The notes: generated by a model not told the origin, from the sequence alone. Positions 45,618 through 56,699 are shown, counted from the first letter of the stretch. The stretch: DNA of 64,000 nt from Daphnia carinata (GCF_022539665.2 NC_081332.1:4125884-4189883); one strand, 5' to 3'. Numbers and translations are program-made.

Positions 45618-46035
45618 CACGAAGACGAGGCGACCACGAGGTGACGAAGGGGCGATAGGGGAGGTGAAGACGGGGCGATGGGCGAGGCTGAGATGGGACG
45701 ACGGGCGAGGCGAAGACGGGCGACTGGCGAGGCGAAGTCGGGACGACAGGCGATGCGAAGACGGGACGACGGGCGAGGCGAAGTCGGGATGACGGGCGAT
45801 GCAAAGTCGGGACGACGGGCGAAGCGAAGACGGGGCGACGGGCGAAGCGAAGACGGGGCGACGGGCGAAGCGAAGACGGGACGACGGGCGAAGCGAAGAC
45901 GGGACGACGGGCGAAGCGAAGACGGGACGACGGGCGAAGCGAAGACGGGACGACGGGCGAAGCGAAGACGGGACGACGGGCGAAGCGAAGACGGGATGAC
46001 GGGCGAGGTGACGACGGGTGCGGCGAAGACGAAGA
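45618..46035. repeat. 23-bp CpG-rich minisatellite
   Basis: About 17-18 head-to-tail copies of a 23-bp unit, GACGGGCGAAGCGAAGACGG plus three bases (usually GAC or GGC). Later copies are almost identical and the left ones more diverged. Because the unit has no stop codon in several frames, long open frames appear on both strands. They encode a 23-residue periodic Arg/Asp/Gly peptide or its complement, and are not treated as genes. Confidence 0.9.
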
Positions 46036-46049
46036 AGGTTTTGTTCTAA

Positions 46050-47292
46050 ATTGTAAAAGTAAAGATAAAGAACTAGTTAGTGGGAAATATAAGATTGTTG
46101 TTGTAACCAAACGTTGAAAGCAATTTGACTTACTTCTGCTGTCCGATGGCTAGAAAGACTGTAGGGCCAGCAAATAGGCAGCAGACGGCTAAGAGTTGGC
46201 AATTCTATGGTTGAATGTTCAATTTAAATAAAAAAGCAAACTATATGAGGCATAAGAAAAATTCTAAATGCCAATAGAAATTGTGTTGAGGTACATGTCT
46301 GTGTCCGTTGGTAGGCTAAGTAGAGATTACAACTGCCTAAATGACTGTCATTACAGTTGACACTGCAACGAAGATGAATATGGTGCATCACTCAGATCAC
46401 GATTGACAGGAGACCACGAGTGGTTAAAGAGTAGAAGAACGATATTATGGTATTCCTACCCATAGGATTTGCATCTTTGGTGACATTCCTCAACGGGAAG
46501 TATTCTTTACAAATGAAGTTTCATGAGCTAAACCTTAAAAGCAAAATCCGTCAATGAGATTCTGATAACAAAACATTAGTCTTATACCTCTCAATGAGCG
46601 TTGGTATAGTTTGATGAATGCAACGTAGTAGGTTGCTAATAGTTTTCTGGTTTGACAGCTGACACAGGTGACTACAAGACATGTACCACAAACACCAAGC
46701 ATTCTGTGGGCTTCACTTCTAAAACACACTCAGGGATGAAAACGTACAGAAGCACCATTAGATTTTCTTAAGTTTTCCATTGGAATATGACATATTTAAC
46801 AGAAACTTTCGAACACAGCTTTCACCGCTCCCACATAGTCAGCAAGTAAATAGTGGCACAGCAGCGTCATCTTGTTTTCTAATTAACAACCAAAAAATTC
46901 ATAAAAATTGATAATCTTGCTTTTTTGAGACGGGAGCTGCACTGATGTGAACTCTTTAAACATACTTTTAGAGCGTGAATCCCCCCCCCCACCCCTATAT
47001 TTGTCTATTACCATTTTAATTTTATTTTTACAAATGCAGCGACCAAGACAACGAACGGCATTTTTAAAATATAGCGATTTAACATGTTTTTGAGCCCGAT
47101 TTTTTCACTGCCTTTTATTTATTTATCCAAAAAACCTAAATATTTCTAGGAAAATACATGATTTGGGTTCACAGTTCACCAAGGATGTTGATTGCGTTTC
47201 ACTCACATCTAAAAATTTCGCACGTTGACATATCTCTAGATTGTTAGCTAGTCAACATCTGTATGATAATACAATTTTCTTTTTTTTAACAG
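46050..47292. other. Region without a supported gene
   Basis: AT-rich, with a C run at 46980-46991. A minus-strand frame at 46535-46729 has a CxxC-like stretch (CGTCLVVTCVSC) but no supported start or partner exons. No repeat shared with the neighbouring blocks was recognised. Confidence 0.3.
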
Positions 47293-47461
47293 CTGCAATG
47301 GTTTTTCGATAATAAGTTCCACGGAAAAATTTCTCCATTGTGACAAGGACGCCAATTGTGCGTTATCTTGTGCCTATTTTCAATTAAATGGATACGCCGT
47401 CACTTTTCTGCTCGGAAGAGCTCACTTTAGCCTGGAATATTGTTTTGAATGGTGTAATTAG
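47293..47461 (+). CDS. Candidate terminal exon of a small cysteine-rich protein
   Basis: After a strong acceptor (T-run then AACAG at 47288-47292), a frame runs about 55 codons to TAG at 47461. Six cysteines follow the pattern C-x13-C-x5-C-x3-C-x20-C-x3-C. Such spacing is common in secreted disulfide-stabilised peptides, but I do not recognise the family. No signal-peptide exon was found in the 500 bp upstream, so the gene is incomplete or the exon is a relic. Confidence 0.25.
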
Positions 47462-48234
47462 TATACATTGCATACATTAGATCGGATCTATTACTTTTTG
47501 GCATACGATCTTTAATTGTGTGAGGCTGTCAAATCGTCGACAGGCGGTATCTAAAGGAGGAAAACAGCTAAGAGGTTGCGGACTCATCAATAAACGCAAA
47601 ACTATTACAAAATTATAAAGATAGCGTGAAACCAAAGCGTAAAGAAAATTAATTTTTGTTTCCAGCACTTCAGTACAGGTATCATCGTCAGCGTGGGCAC
47701 AGGTGATTTTTCCATGTTCATTGTTTCAGGTCACCAACTTCTACTAGATGCGTCAAGAGGAAATGAGGTTACACGAACAGAAAATTAACCATACAATTCA
47801 ACTGATAGATAAAAATACCATGATGCGTGGAAGTGAAACACACCACATCACAACTGTTAAAACTGTCAGAACATTCACCACCCATGCAAAACATTTTCTG
47901 ATTCATTAATCTTCATCACCTAGCCTATACCAAGAAAACCAAACACAAGTAGTGCAGAACATTTTGCCGCTGAAAGTTAACATATACCTGACAAATTTAC
48001 TGCAGACCAGCAATTCCTGATGGACTCCTACACAACATTCCAGATAAACAAAACAGTAGTAATTCCTAAACAAACATCTTACAATAGCGGTAAATATAAC
48101 TTCTCACATGAACAATAAATATGAACGTTGGTTTGTTGGTTGAATTTGGAAATGGCTTACTAGTTGGAATAAGTTTTTTTTCTTTTACCCCAAATTTGCT
48201 TTCCGGGCAGCGCACTTCCAACCTTCTGTGCTGA
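47462..48234. other. Region without a supported gene
   Basis: AT-rich. A short minus-strand frame at 47477-47668 has no start context or homology. Nothing else was recognised. Confidence 0.3.
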
Positions 48235-49147
48235 TTACAGTATCTGCATGACCCGCTGCAGAATTATCACAAGTGAAGAGGAAATCGGGTCACAGAAACA
48301 AAGGGGCCCAGGTACACATTTATTTTCTTTAAGTACCATAACGCGTGAAATAAACGAATCCGAGGAGCTTCGGTCATCATTCCAACTACCATAATTTTTT
48401 TGGCACTGAGCCTCCGTCAATTTTCTTTCCCAATTCTTTATAATTACGAATCTTCCTTTAGAAAAATAAAACAAGAATTAGTATAAATTTCTTGCCAATT
48501 GAATCACATAAAACTGTGGAATCCTAGAGACATAATATTTTGCAAACTCTTCGAATCCCTTGAAAGCAGAAAACTTTCTGCTAAAAGATCCATGTAAGCC
48601 AGATACAGGTCAACTGGTACTTCCTTTTCGACTGGCATTGGCAGTGATAAATAACAAGTAGGAACAAATGCAACCGAGACCTCATCCGACCCCAGACACA
48701 CCAAAGCCAAGTTCAATACCCAACTAAAGAGACCTACTACTACAGAATCTTTCTGTATTCTACTTATGATAAAATACCCAACATTCATGTGCAGCTTCCT
48801 GAAAAATAAAATGAGTTGGAACACAAATGAACCTTGTTAATAAAAAAAATTAGCTATTCACCTATATTTTGTCAGTGTCCATCGATGCAAGACTTCTTCA
48901 AAATCGGATTCAGATGTTCGTCTAAGTCCCCGAGAACAACGTAGAGTAGTTCTCGCGAAGCAGGGTGCTGGTATCCTGAAAATTGCGGAGCAAATCTACC
49001 GACTTGCAACTTACCCTATTTAAAACCGTTATGATGCACAAGTTAAAAACCTAGCTTTTACAAAGCAAGTAAATGGTATACCTTAAATACATTCAAAGGT
49101 AATGCATGGTCACCTTGGCAAGGTGTTCGCCAGACCACATCGTTCGT
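48235..49147 (-). pseudogene. Unidentified multi-exon gene or relic on the minus strand
   Basis: Three consecutive minus-strand blocks have splice-like borders: an exon ending in a donor near 48860 (translating ESDFEEVLHRWTLTKYR), a frame at 48504-48824, and a frame at 48235-48474 with KNYGSWNDDRSSSDSF. The middle block can be read well in one frame up to about 48590, then in another (GFEEFAKYYVSRIPQFYVIQ). That suggests a frameshift or a missed intron. I do not recognise the protein. The call could be a decayed gene or chance open frames in AT-rich DNA. Confidence 0.25.
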
Positions 49148-49469
49148 ACAAGACGGCGACGAACATTTGCAGTTCTTCCCTTGAATTTCACCTACAAAAA
49201 GCAAGGTCTGCCACGTTCGGCTGCCGTGATATAACCAGCCGCTACGACGCTATGTTAAACGTGGCCATCAGCAGCTCAGCTCAGCACAGCACCTGGGCCA
49301 CCTAGCGACTAGCCCACTACAAGACTAAAGCAAATATTTTGTTTGACAAATAAGACTTTAATTGGGTGTTGAGAATAATGAGTTTCTATAAATTAGCACT
49401 TCCTAAAAAGTTAAATTAAATTACAAATGAAGTAATTACTAAATTTTAAAAAAATAATTAATGAATTTA

Positions 49470-50200
49470 GTCTATTGCAAATTTGCCCATTTTCGGCCAA
49501 AACACGGTCCCACAATTGTTCAATTCCTTCGCTGCATGGACTTATTACTAACCATTCTTTTAGTGCAGCACTAACAGAATTTAAATTTAACACACTGTCA
49601 CGTGGTGGACTGAATAACTAAACAATAAATCATTGCTTGTTAAAATTCTGACTAATACTAACCTAACCTAAAATACTAACCTAACAATTCTTTTAGTGCA
49701 GCACTAACAGAATTTAACTTTAACACACTGTCAGGTGGTAGACTGAATAACTAAGTAATAAATAATTGTTTGTTAAAATTCTATACTTATTTTGAATTCT
49801 TATTTGAAAAGTTTAGGTACCTGACTGTGTTCGCCTAATGCCAACTCATCCTCACATTCAGTTAGGGAAGTTTTGAAAAACCTCCTTCACTGTTTGGAAA
49901 CTGTTCCATTCCAATTTGTTTTTTTCCCCTAGCCGAGCTTGTAGACTCAAAATTTGAGCTACAAAACACAAATGAATAAAAGCAAATAAATAGAATCATT
50001 ACGTATTAGGCCTTACCATCCTTAGCTTTGCTGTTATCTAATATTTTGTTGTTCCAATAATTGGGCCTGCAGCTTCATAATTTGATCTAATAAACAATAA
50101 TTCATAATTGAAAACCAATATAATAATCTTTATACTTACCATCCTTTTGTTGTATTATCTTATCCATTTTTCATTTGTTCCTCCAACCACGCTACTGAAC
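49470..50200 (-). repeat. Q repeat, copy C (inverted, 5' part only)
   Basis: Reverse complement of the left third of the Q unit. It includes the two small exon-like blocks with conserved GT/AG borders (about 49980-50160) and the SFQTVKEV.PN block (about 49850-49920). It also carries a tandem duplication of about 130 bp (49553-49650 repeated at 49685-49785). Its left-end homology stops exactly where the inverted-repeat element at 50202 starts. Confidence 0.7.
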
Positions 50201-50500
50201 TAGTGTTGGCGACTATCAAACCTCAAAACGATATATCGATATTTTTAGATAGTTTTTTGGCGAGTATCGATACAAATGTCATGAAATTCAATATTTTTAT
50301 CGTCTGCTTTACTTTACAAGTCTTAACAGATAATTTTAGTCATACATATCAGTGTTGCCTTATGAAATATAATAGATTTTTGTTGAAATTTGTATTACAT
50401 GAACATAAAATGTAGAGAAAATAATAATTTACCATTGCACAAATGTATTTATCGTCAGGATATAAAAATATGTATTTCAAATTTAAAAAAAAATCTTGCA

Positions 50501-50565
50501 GACGGATTCGAACTTCTGTACTACGTATTGCGAGCGCGGAATTGATCCACAACGCTAACTCTCCA
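50501..50565 (-). repeat. tRNA-like block 1 of the TIR element
   Basis: B-box complement GGATTCGAACTTC and an A-box-like complement near TTGATCCACAACGC. GTATCGATAC lies 44 bp beyond its A-box side (50609). Confidence 0.55.
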
Positions 50566-50856
50566 CAATTTGTGTGTGTCAGGCAATAAGTCCAACGTTT
50601 GGTGCCGAGTATCGATACTAATTTCAGAAGCAACTGTTACTTACCGTCATCTGCTTTATCAACGATGCTAAACAGAATACTATTTTGCTATGAAAATCTG
50701 TTACATTTATAAATTACAAATCTTATTTTATTAGTATCGTAAACGCCTCAGTTAACAGAGAGCGATTATCCTAAATTTTTATTACTCAGATACGTTTAAA
50801 ATATAATGTCTAGCAGATTGTAAAAAAAAATAGATAACTAGACCTAAACCCCTAAA

Positions 50857-50918
50857 CAGATTTGAACTCGAGAATTCCGAATCCCAATCGCAGTACTTAT
50901 CCACAGCGCTACTCCCTC
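50857..50918 (-). repeat. tRNA-like block 2 of the TIR element
   Basis: B-box complement GATTTGAACTCG and A-box side TTATCCACAGCGCTAC. GTATCGATAC follows at 50963. Confidence 0.55.
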
Positions 50919-51213
50919 ATGACATATGATAGCAAAGCAATACATAATAATAGTGTTAACGAGTATCGATACAAATTGCAGACTACACATCGAAATTCGT
51001 CGTCTGTTTTACGTAGGGCTAAACAGTATGTTGCAAAGGCAATGAAAACAAATATTTTCAGGTTTCTTCTCTCATTTACATTTTGATTTCTTTGAATTCT
51101 TAATGTCCCACTATGCAATTAATAAAAAATTTTGATTGTGAAATTACGGAGTGCGTAAAATAGCGCGTAAAAAATACATTGCAATACTCTTTCAAGAAAG
51201 CAAAATTCCCAAA

Positions 51214-51273
51214 TGAGGATTCGAACTCCGATACTTTACATCACGAAGCTTGCGCTTTAACCACAACGATACA
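51214..51273 (-). repeat. tRNA-like block 3 of the TIR element
   Basis: B-box complement GGATTCGAACTCC and A-box side GCGCTTTAACCACAACG. No palindrome follows at the expected distance near 51320, which explains the double spacing. Confidence 0.55.
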
Positions 51274-51477
51274 CTTATTTATTTATTATAATTATTTAAT
51301 TATTTGTGTTCCTTTGTTTATGTGTTGCGTATAGAAGAAAATACAACTGCTACCATGATCTTCTAAATTCTGTGTCTTATGTTTTATGGCAATTAAATGC
51401 TATGCTTTATAACATTTTAGTTCTGTCAAATAAGTATTTTCCAGAAATGTAAGGTATCCAATAAAAAATGCCATATG

Positions 51478-51540
51478 CTGGGATCGAACACGGTTCTATT
51501 TTGTGGCGTGCTGTATCTTAAACCACTGGACCACTTCGAT
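51478..51540 (-). repeat. tRNA-like block 4 of the TIR element
   Basis: B-box complement GGGATCGAACACG and A-box side TTAAACCACTGGACCAC. GTATCGATAC follows at 51585, then a perfect 10-bp hairpin arm pair TTGCAGACGA/TCGTCTGCAA. Confidence 0.55.
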
Positions 51541-51835
51541 ATTGCATAATCGACAAATTCAAAAGAATTAATTGTTATCGGGTAGTATCGATACAAATTG
51601 CAGACGAAAATCTAACATTACTGTCGTCTGCAACGATTTAGATTGAAGATTTGTTTACTATTGATATCAGGGTTGCCACCGCAAATTAATAGTATTCTTA
51701 TACAGCAAATTTACTTTTATTAACGGCACAATATTTATATAAGACTGTAATGCAAAATATTTGTGAATTCCCGTTAATAACCATCTACAACATATTTTTG
51801 CAATAATTAAAAATAGTTAAAAACTATGTCTCCTA

Positions 51836-51895
51836 TGAGGGTTGAACTCCGTACCTTTATATCCTGAGCCACATCTTCTTCCACATAGCCATGAC
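51836..51895 (-). repeat. tRNA-like block 5 of the TIR element
   Basis: B-box complement GGGTTGAACTCCG with a degenerate A-box side. GTATCGATAC follows at 51942, then GCAGACGA/TCGTCTGC. Confidence 0.5.
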
Positions 51896-52197
51896 GTTCT
51901 TGGAAAATTTGTAACCAGCAAGGTGGTATTGGTGTGGGATAGTATCGATACAAATTGCAGACGAATATCTAATTTTATCGTCGTCTGCTCAATTTTACGA
52001 AGCTGCGCAGTGAAATTTTTCAATGTTAGGGGGTGTTGCCATAAATTTATCAGTGCTTTAAGTTTCGTAATATAATATTATAAATATTTTAAAAAAGGAC
52101 AAATGCTACCGCTGCTAAAAAACCTTCTTGTAGAAACATATATGCAATTTTTCTCACAAAACCACCTAGCGTTGCTACACACTATACAGCGTACCTA

Positions 52198-52255
52198 GCG
52201 TTGAACTCGGAACCATTGGGCCACATGCGCTGACTATAACCACAGCGCTGTGACA
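52198..52255 (-). repeat. tRNA-like block 6 of the TIR element
   Basis: B-box complement GCGTTGAACTCGG and A-box side TATAACCACAGCGCTG. A one-base variant of the palindrome (TTATCGATAC) follows at 52302. Confidence 0.5.
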
Positions 52256-52581
52256 TTTGTTATTGAATACGATGGTTGTCGCATAAGGTTATTGTTTAGA
52301 ATTATCGATACAAACCTGATAAACTAACCCCTATCATTTCTGCAGTGCTATTTTTGGCCGGTAGATGGGGGTTATTAGATATTTTATCGATAATCGTATC
52401 GTTATCTAAAAGGGGCGTAGATAATTTTTATCTAGCAGAACTTAGATAATCGCCAACACTACTTCTAGTGTTCCCTTAGACTTTCTAATTTGATAAGTAA
52501 ATTTCACTCTGAAATTTCATGTTCTCTCTTTCTGTTTATAGTTTTTCAGATCTTTTTGCTTGCTGGACAGTTGGTTTTGTC

Positions 52582-55500
52582 ATGTCTGGAAGAGTCAAAC
52601 GTCAAGGTGGTTCTAGTGCAGCTCTGGAGCAAGCAACTCTCTCCATCAATGAAAGGATTTTGAAAGAATGTCATACACTCTACACAGATCCTGATAAAGG
52701 TATGTACTGCAATATATAAATGGCTGGAAAGACATAAAAGAATAAATAGTTAAGTTTGATAGACACATTTGGATTTTATGGTTTGAATAGAAAACTAATA
52801 TGTAGCATCCTGGACAGTAGCGTCAGAGTAACATATAGCAAATAACTAGTTCAAAATTGAATAAAGCAACCTGGGGTTGGATAGTAATAATTCTTGAACA
52901 ACAAAATAGTTGGGTTCTTTCTATGTGACAAGGATTTCATATCTAACTCTTGCACACAGAATGGTTCATTATACATCCTCTTAACAGAACTGAAATCAGC
53001 AAGTTGTTATCATGTATACTACAGATGCTCTTAACCTCTAGGCAAAGGTTTTTAACGCAGGGATACGAAACGGGCATGGAAAGTCGAGGGGAGATTAGAC
53101 CAACGAAAACAAAATATCATATTTCATCACCTTATCTGTTAAATTTCATCCTCATTTATCGGGATTATATTTCTGCATTTTAGAGAGAAAATCAAATATT
53201 CTACTTTAGGAAACAAAGTTTAGTACTTTTATAATAAAGTTATCTTTTTTCTTAGGCCTTGTACGCATTGCTGAAGAAGCCGGTTTGAATTTACTTGCTC
53301 CTCGGAAAAAAATCACCGTAATTCTTATTGGCAACCATTCTGCTGGCAAATCATCGTTTATAAACTGGTAACTATAATCTTTACGAAAGATTATAAACCA
53401 TCTTTTATACTCTTATTTCTTTCTTCAAGGTACATCGAAGAACATGTTCAGCGCACAGGTGTGGCCATTGAAACGCAAGGCTTTACCTTCGTTTCGAGCG
53501 GACGCAAGCGGGAATCACTAACAGTATAATTAATGTGTCACTACCGCCAAAGTTTAAATGATTCAAAATCCATCTTTTCTTAATTTACCAGGGCAATGCC
53601 ACTCTGCATTCATATCCGCATTTCAAACCGCTGCAAGAAATCCCTGGTAAGAATTTACAGATAAGGAAAAAGACTCGTCACTTTAAAGGTTCAAGGTAGC
53701 ACGGGTTAACGACAAACTATGTAGACGTTATTGATCGGCAGCATCAACAAGATCCAATTTATTTTGAAAAAAGCAGTGTTAGGATATCTTTTACGGAGGT
53801 TGTGGTCGGTGTGCAACCGGATCAGTGTTCTTTGGCGGTCTAAGAGGTTTCCTCTGCTATTTCGTTCCTACCGCAAACTTCCAGGACGCAGCTGTTCTGC
53901 ACTGCGGTGTTATTCCCTTTTCAACTAAGCACTTCGTTTTGAACCGCCTCGGTACTTCGCTTTATTCAGTAGTCTCTCCCACCCATGCTATATCCACTAC
54001 ATATCCTGACTGTTCGATAAACGGTTAGCGCAGTATCGATAGCCCGATCCAATTCCCTTATCAGCAGTAGCCAACCGCTTCCTTTTAGGAAGGGCTTCCT
54101 TGCCCTACTCCGCCCACCCTCCTCTCCCCTTTTTTTCTTTTCACACGCTGTAGCGGTCCCCACTCCGATTCTCGCTGTACATAGAAGTACTTTATAAATA
54201 CCAGACCGCTAACCCGACTTTATTTCATTCTCTTGCCGACAGCAAAACCGTCAGCTTGGGAAAATGGCTTCTATTTTTCGAGTAACTTTCCTATTCTATC
54301 CTAGTAGTTGTTTCATGTCAAAAGTTTCTGACGTTTTCTTTGAATTACCTTCGTTTTAATGCCCGTTGCAGTGGTAGCAATTGCCTATTTAGTTTGTCCC
54401 TGTACAGTGCGGGTCCACTTATAGGACCACCCACTTATAGGACCAAACCGGTTATCGGACCGAGGTCAGACTCGCACACTGAGTAGGGGAGCGAGCGCCA
54501 CTAGGGTGGATGTAATGAAGCATTTTTTTAGAACCGGGGCGCGCAAAGAGCGTTCCATATAAAGATGTCCCTTCATTGAAAAAGAAGCTGCTTAAAATAT
54601 GGATGCGTTGCGGTAGATGCAATAATATCCGATACTACATTATATGACTTCGTTTCAAAAACTAAAGAAAATTTGTCTTAAGTAGATGCGTATGTTAAAC
54701 ACAAATTTATTATTTGTCAGCATTGATAAGCTTAATTTTTCTTTAAACAATTTTACGTTATTCTGTTTAACTTCGCTTACGTTTCATGTGTGTTTAAAGT
54801 AAAGGTTTCAAATGTAGATTTCTTTTTCTCTTTCTATACGAGTAAACGTAGCGTACATTTCAAATGTATTTTTAATTGATCTGTAATTTGCTCGTTACCA
54901 AAAAGTTTGCGGCACAGCGTATAAGCTTAGGTTATATACTATTATTCGTTTCTGTAAGTTAATTCAATTATTATAAAGCTTATCTAGATAAGTAAGTACA
55001 GAGAACCAGTCGATACGAGCAGAGCATTAGGCATTATTATGAATGAGCGCGACGAGATGGCGCTGACCGCAGTCGAGCCGCTTTTCGGACCATCCGCTTA
55101 TCGGACCACTGCACAGGGTGGTCCGATAAGTGGAGCCGTACTGTATTGGGTCGGTCCTTCCCGGGGCACCTTGCCGTTAAGTAGTTGAGCACGCGAGCTG
55201 CCCAGTGAAGGGCTTTCCGAATCAAGAGAATGACCACCGTTTCGTTTGAGGCTGTTTTATTCTTGTCATTATTCTTGACACGTTATTATTTGGAAGGCTA
55301 AAGTAATGTTGTTGTTTTTTTGTTTTTTTTCAATTCACGTGTTTTAACAGGTGTGGTGGATTACCTCACTACCGAAATCTCTACTTCTAAGCAGAAGAAA
55401 TTTAGCCTGGTGACTTTTGTTGACACTCCCGGCCTGGTTGATGGTGACATGAAATATCCATTCGATGTCAACAAATCAATCGAATGGCTTGGTAAGCTTT

Positions 55501-56699
55501 GCATTGATGACTTCATTTTCCTGCCTGACTAATCACTTGTTTCATTTCATATTTTTTTTTCCAGGCGAACTAGCGGATTTAATCTTTGTTTTCTTTGACC
55601 CAATCGGCCAAGCGCTGTGCAAGCGAACGCTCAATCTCGTTGAGCAGTTGAACATCCGTCACCCAGAACGCCTTCGGTTTTATCTTTCGAAAGCGGATGA
55701 AGCTGGAACGGAATCCGATAGGCAGAGGTTAGTTTTCTTTTCATTATTCTCTTTAATGCACTGGATAGCGTTAACAAGCTGTATCCTCTTTTTAAAATTG
55801 TTATTTATCTAATACTTATTTTTAAAAATAAAGAGTCATGATGCAGATCGTTCAGGAATTGTGTAAACGCCCTGGCCTCAACAAAACGGGTTTTGACATG
55901 CCCACAATCTATATCCCTAACCCTAACAAGGTTAAATGGCGTTTTAAATTTAAGCTCGCAGAAAAGATTCTGCTCCTTATTTCTAAGTAATGCTTTTAAT
56001 CAACAGCTTGTCCGCTGCGTCAACCAAATCGAGGATGTCTGTAAAGATATTGAAAAGACTATCAACCAGACGATTCAAAATACGCTAAACACGTTGGAGA
56101 AAGATTGCGAAAAGATTGCTCAAATTGTCGATAAGCAGATTGAGGATGATAACAATGCTAAATCGTACAATCTGAGGGCCTCTGGAAAAGGTGAGTGAGC
56201 TTAAACTGCAAATTAAAGAATCCCTTTTTTAAAATGTTTATTTGGCTTTAGGGATTATGTTCATGTTGTTGAGCCTCATCATACCAGTAATGCTCATCAT
56301 CAATTTTATGGTTTCTAACGCATCCCGCGAGTTGCTTGTCTCTTTACTTGGAGAAAATGGTGCCGATATGCTTCGTCTCTACCTGGTAACAGTTTCGTCT
56401 TGTTTCATGGCTGAAATTCGAGATTTCATTTGTTTTTCTTCTACTAGTCGCCGATTCGTCAGTTTTGGGATCTTGTTCCTGAAGAATCCCATCTGACAAC
56501 CTTAATGGTTCTCATCGGCTTGTCATTGGTGCTACTTGGATTGGCTCCTTGGTCAACCCGTCTGAAGCCGACACTTTCACGCAGTCAAAAACGGCGTTTA
56601 GCCGATCACCGTGAATTTGTACAGACGGTTGTCAAAGCTAAAAAGAAGACTCTGTATCAAGACTACCTTCAGCAAAGTGTTGCAGAGCATGATCTTTGA
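52582..56699 (+). CDS. Dynamin/EHD-like GTPase with two C-terminal membrane segments
   Basis: Exons: 52582-52699, 53256-53367, 53430-53523, 53592-53646, 55351-55491, 55565-about 55737, 55834-55930, 56007-56190, 56252-56395 and 56448-56699. G1 is GNHSAGKSSFINW, G3 is DTPGLVDG and G4 is SKAD. The N-terminal ATLSINERILKECHTLYTD resembles the helix before the G domain in EHD/sarcalumenin proteins. A helical segment rich in E/D/K/N/I follows (IEDVCKDIEKTINQTIQNTL). Two hydrophobic helices (IMFMLLSLIIPVMLIINFMV and LMVLIGLSLVLLGL) and a basic tail come next. This layout resembles membrane-anchored dynamin relatives (mitofusin, atlastin), so a membrane-remodelling role is likely (inference). No EH domain is present. 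ATG 52582 is preferred over 52519, which lies before an acceptor-like TTTATAG. Confidence 0.82.
53647..54404. other. Left part of the large intron of the dynamin-like gene
   Basis: GC-richer than nearby introns, with short open frames and a TATAAATA at about 54193. It may be another inserted repeat, but I found no terminal repeats or second copy in the window. Confidence 0.3.
54405..55143. mobile_element. pogo/Tigger-like MITE inside an intron of the dynamin-like gene
   Basis: 739 bp flanked by TA on both sides. Ends are CAGTGCGGGTCCACTTATAGG and, as complement, CAGTACGGCTCCACTTATCGG. The terminal CAGT and the TA target match the pogo/Tigger group of Tc1/mariner elements. Inside the left end the block CCACTTATAGGACC is reiterated two to three times (last as GGTTATCGGACC). 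The right end has matching reiterations (GGTCCGATAAG, CTTATCGGACC). These look like transposase-binding subrepeats. No transposase frame exists, so the copy depends on an element elsewhere. Confidence 0.85.

Larger units (their letters stand above)
50202..52460. mobile_element. 2.26-kb non-autonomous TIR element built of tRNA-like/palindrome units
   Basis: Ends are inverted repeats: AGTGTTGGCGACTATC on the left, and its near-perfect complement GATAATCGCCAACACT on the right. A 3-bp direct repeat ACT flanks the ends. Inside are six tRNA-like blocks on the minus strand. GTATCGATAC (or a one-base variant) lies at 50264, 50609, 50963, 51585, 51942 and 52302, so spacing is about 345-360 bp, with one double interval of 622. 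Several units also hold an inverted pair GCAGACGA/TCGTCTGC (for example 51599-51634). No transposase frame is present. The TIR does not let me name the superfamily. Confidence 0.75.

Noticed and set aside
45586-46110. Long minus-strand open frame of 174 codons (Arg/Pro/Ser/Val-rich) and its plus-strand counterparts
   Set aside because: They are products of the 23-bp minisatellite, whose unit lacks stop codons; no splice or homology support.
52519-52581. Upstream ATG at 52519 as the start of the dynamin-like protein
   Set aside because: An acceptor-like TTTATAG at about 52542 lies after it, and the extra residues are hydrophobic and unlike the family; ATG 52582 is preferred.
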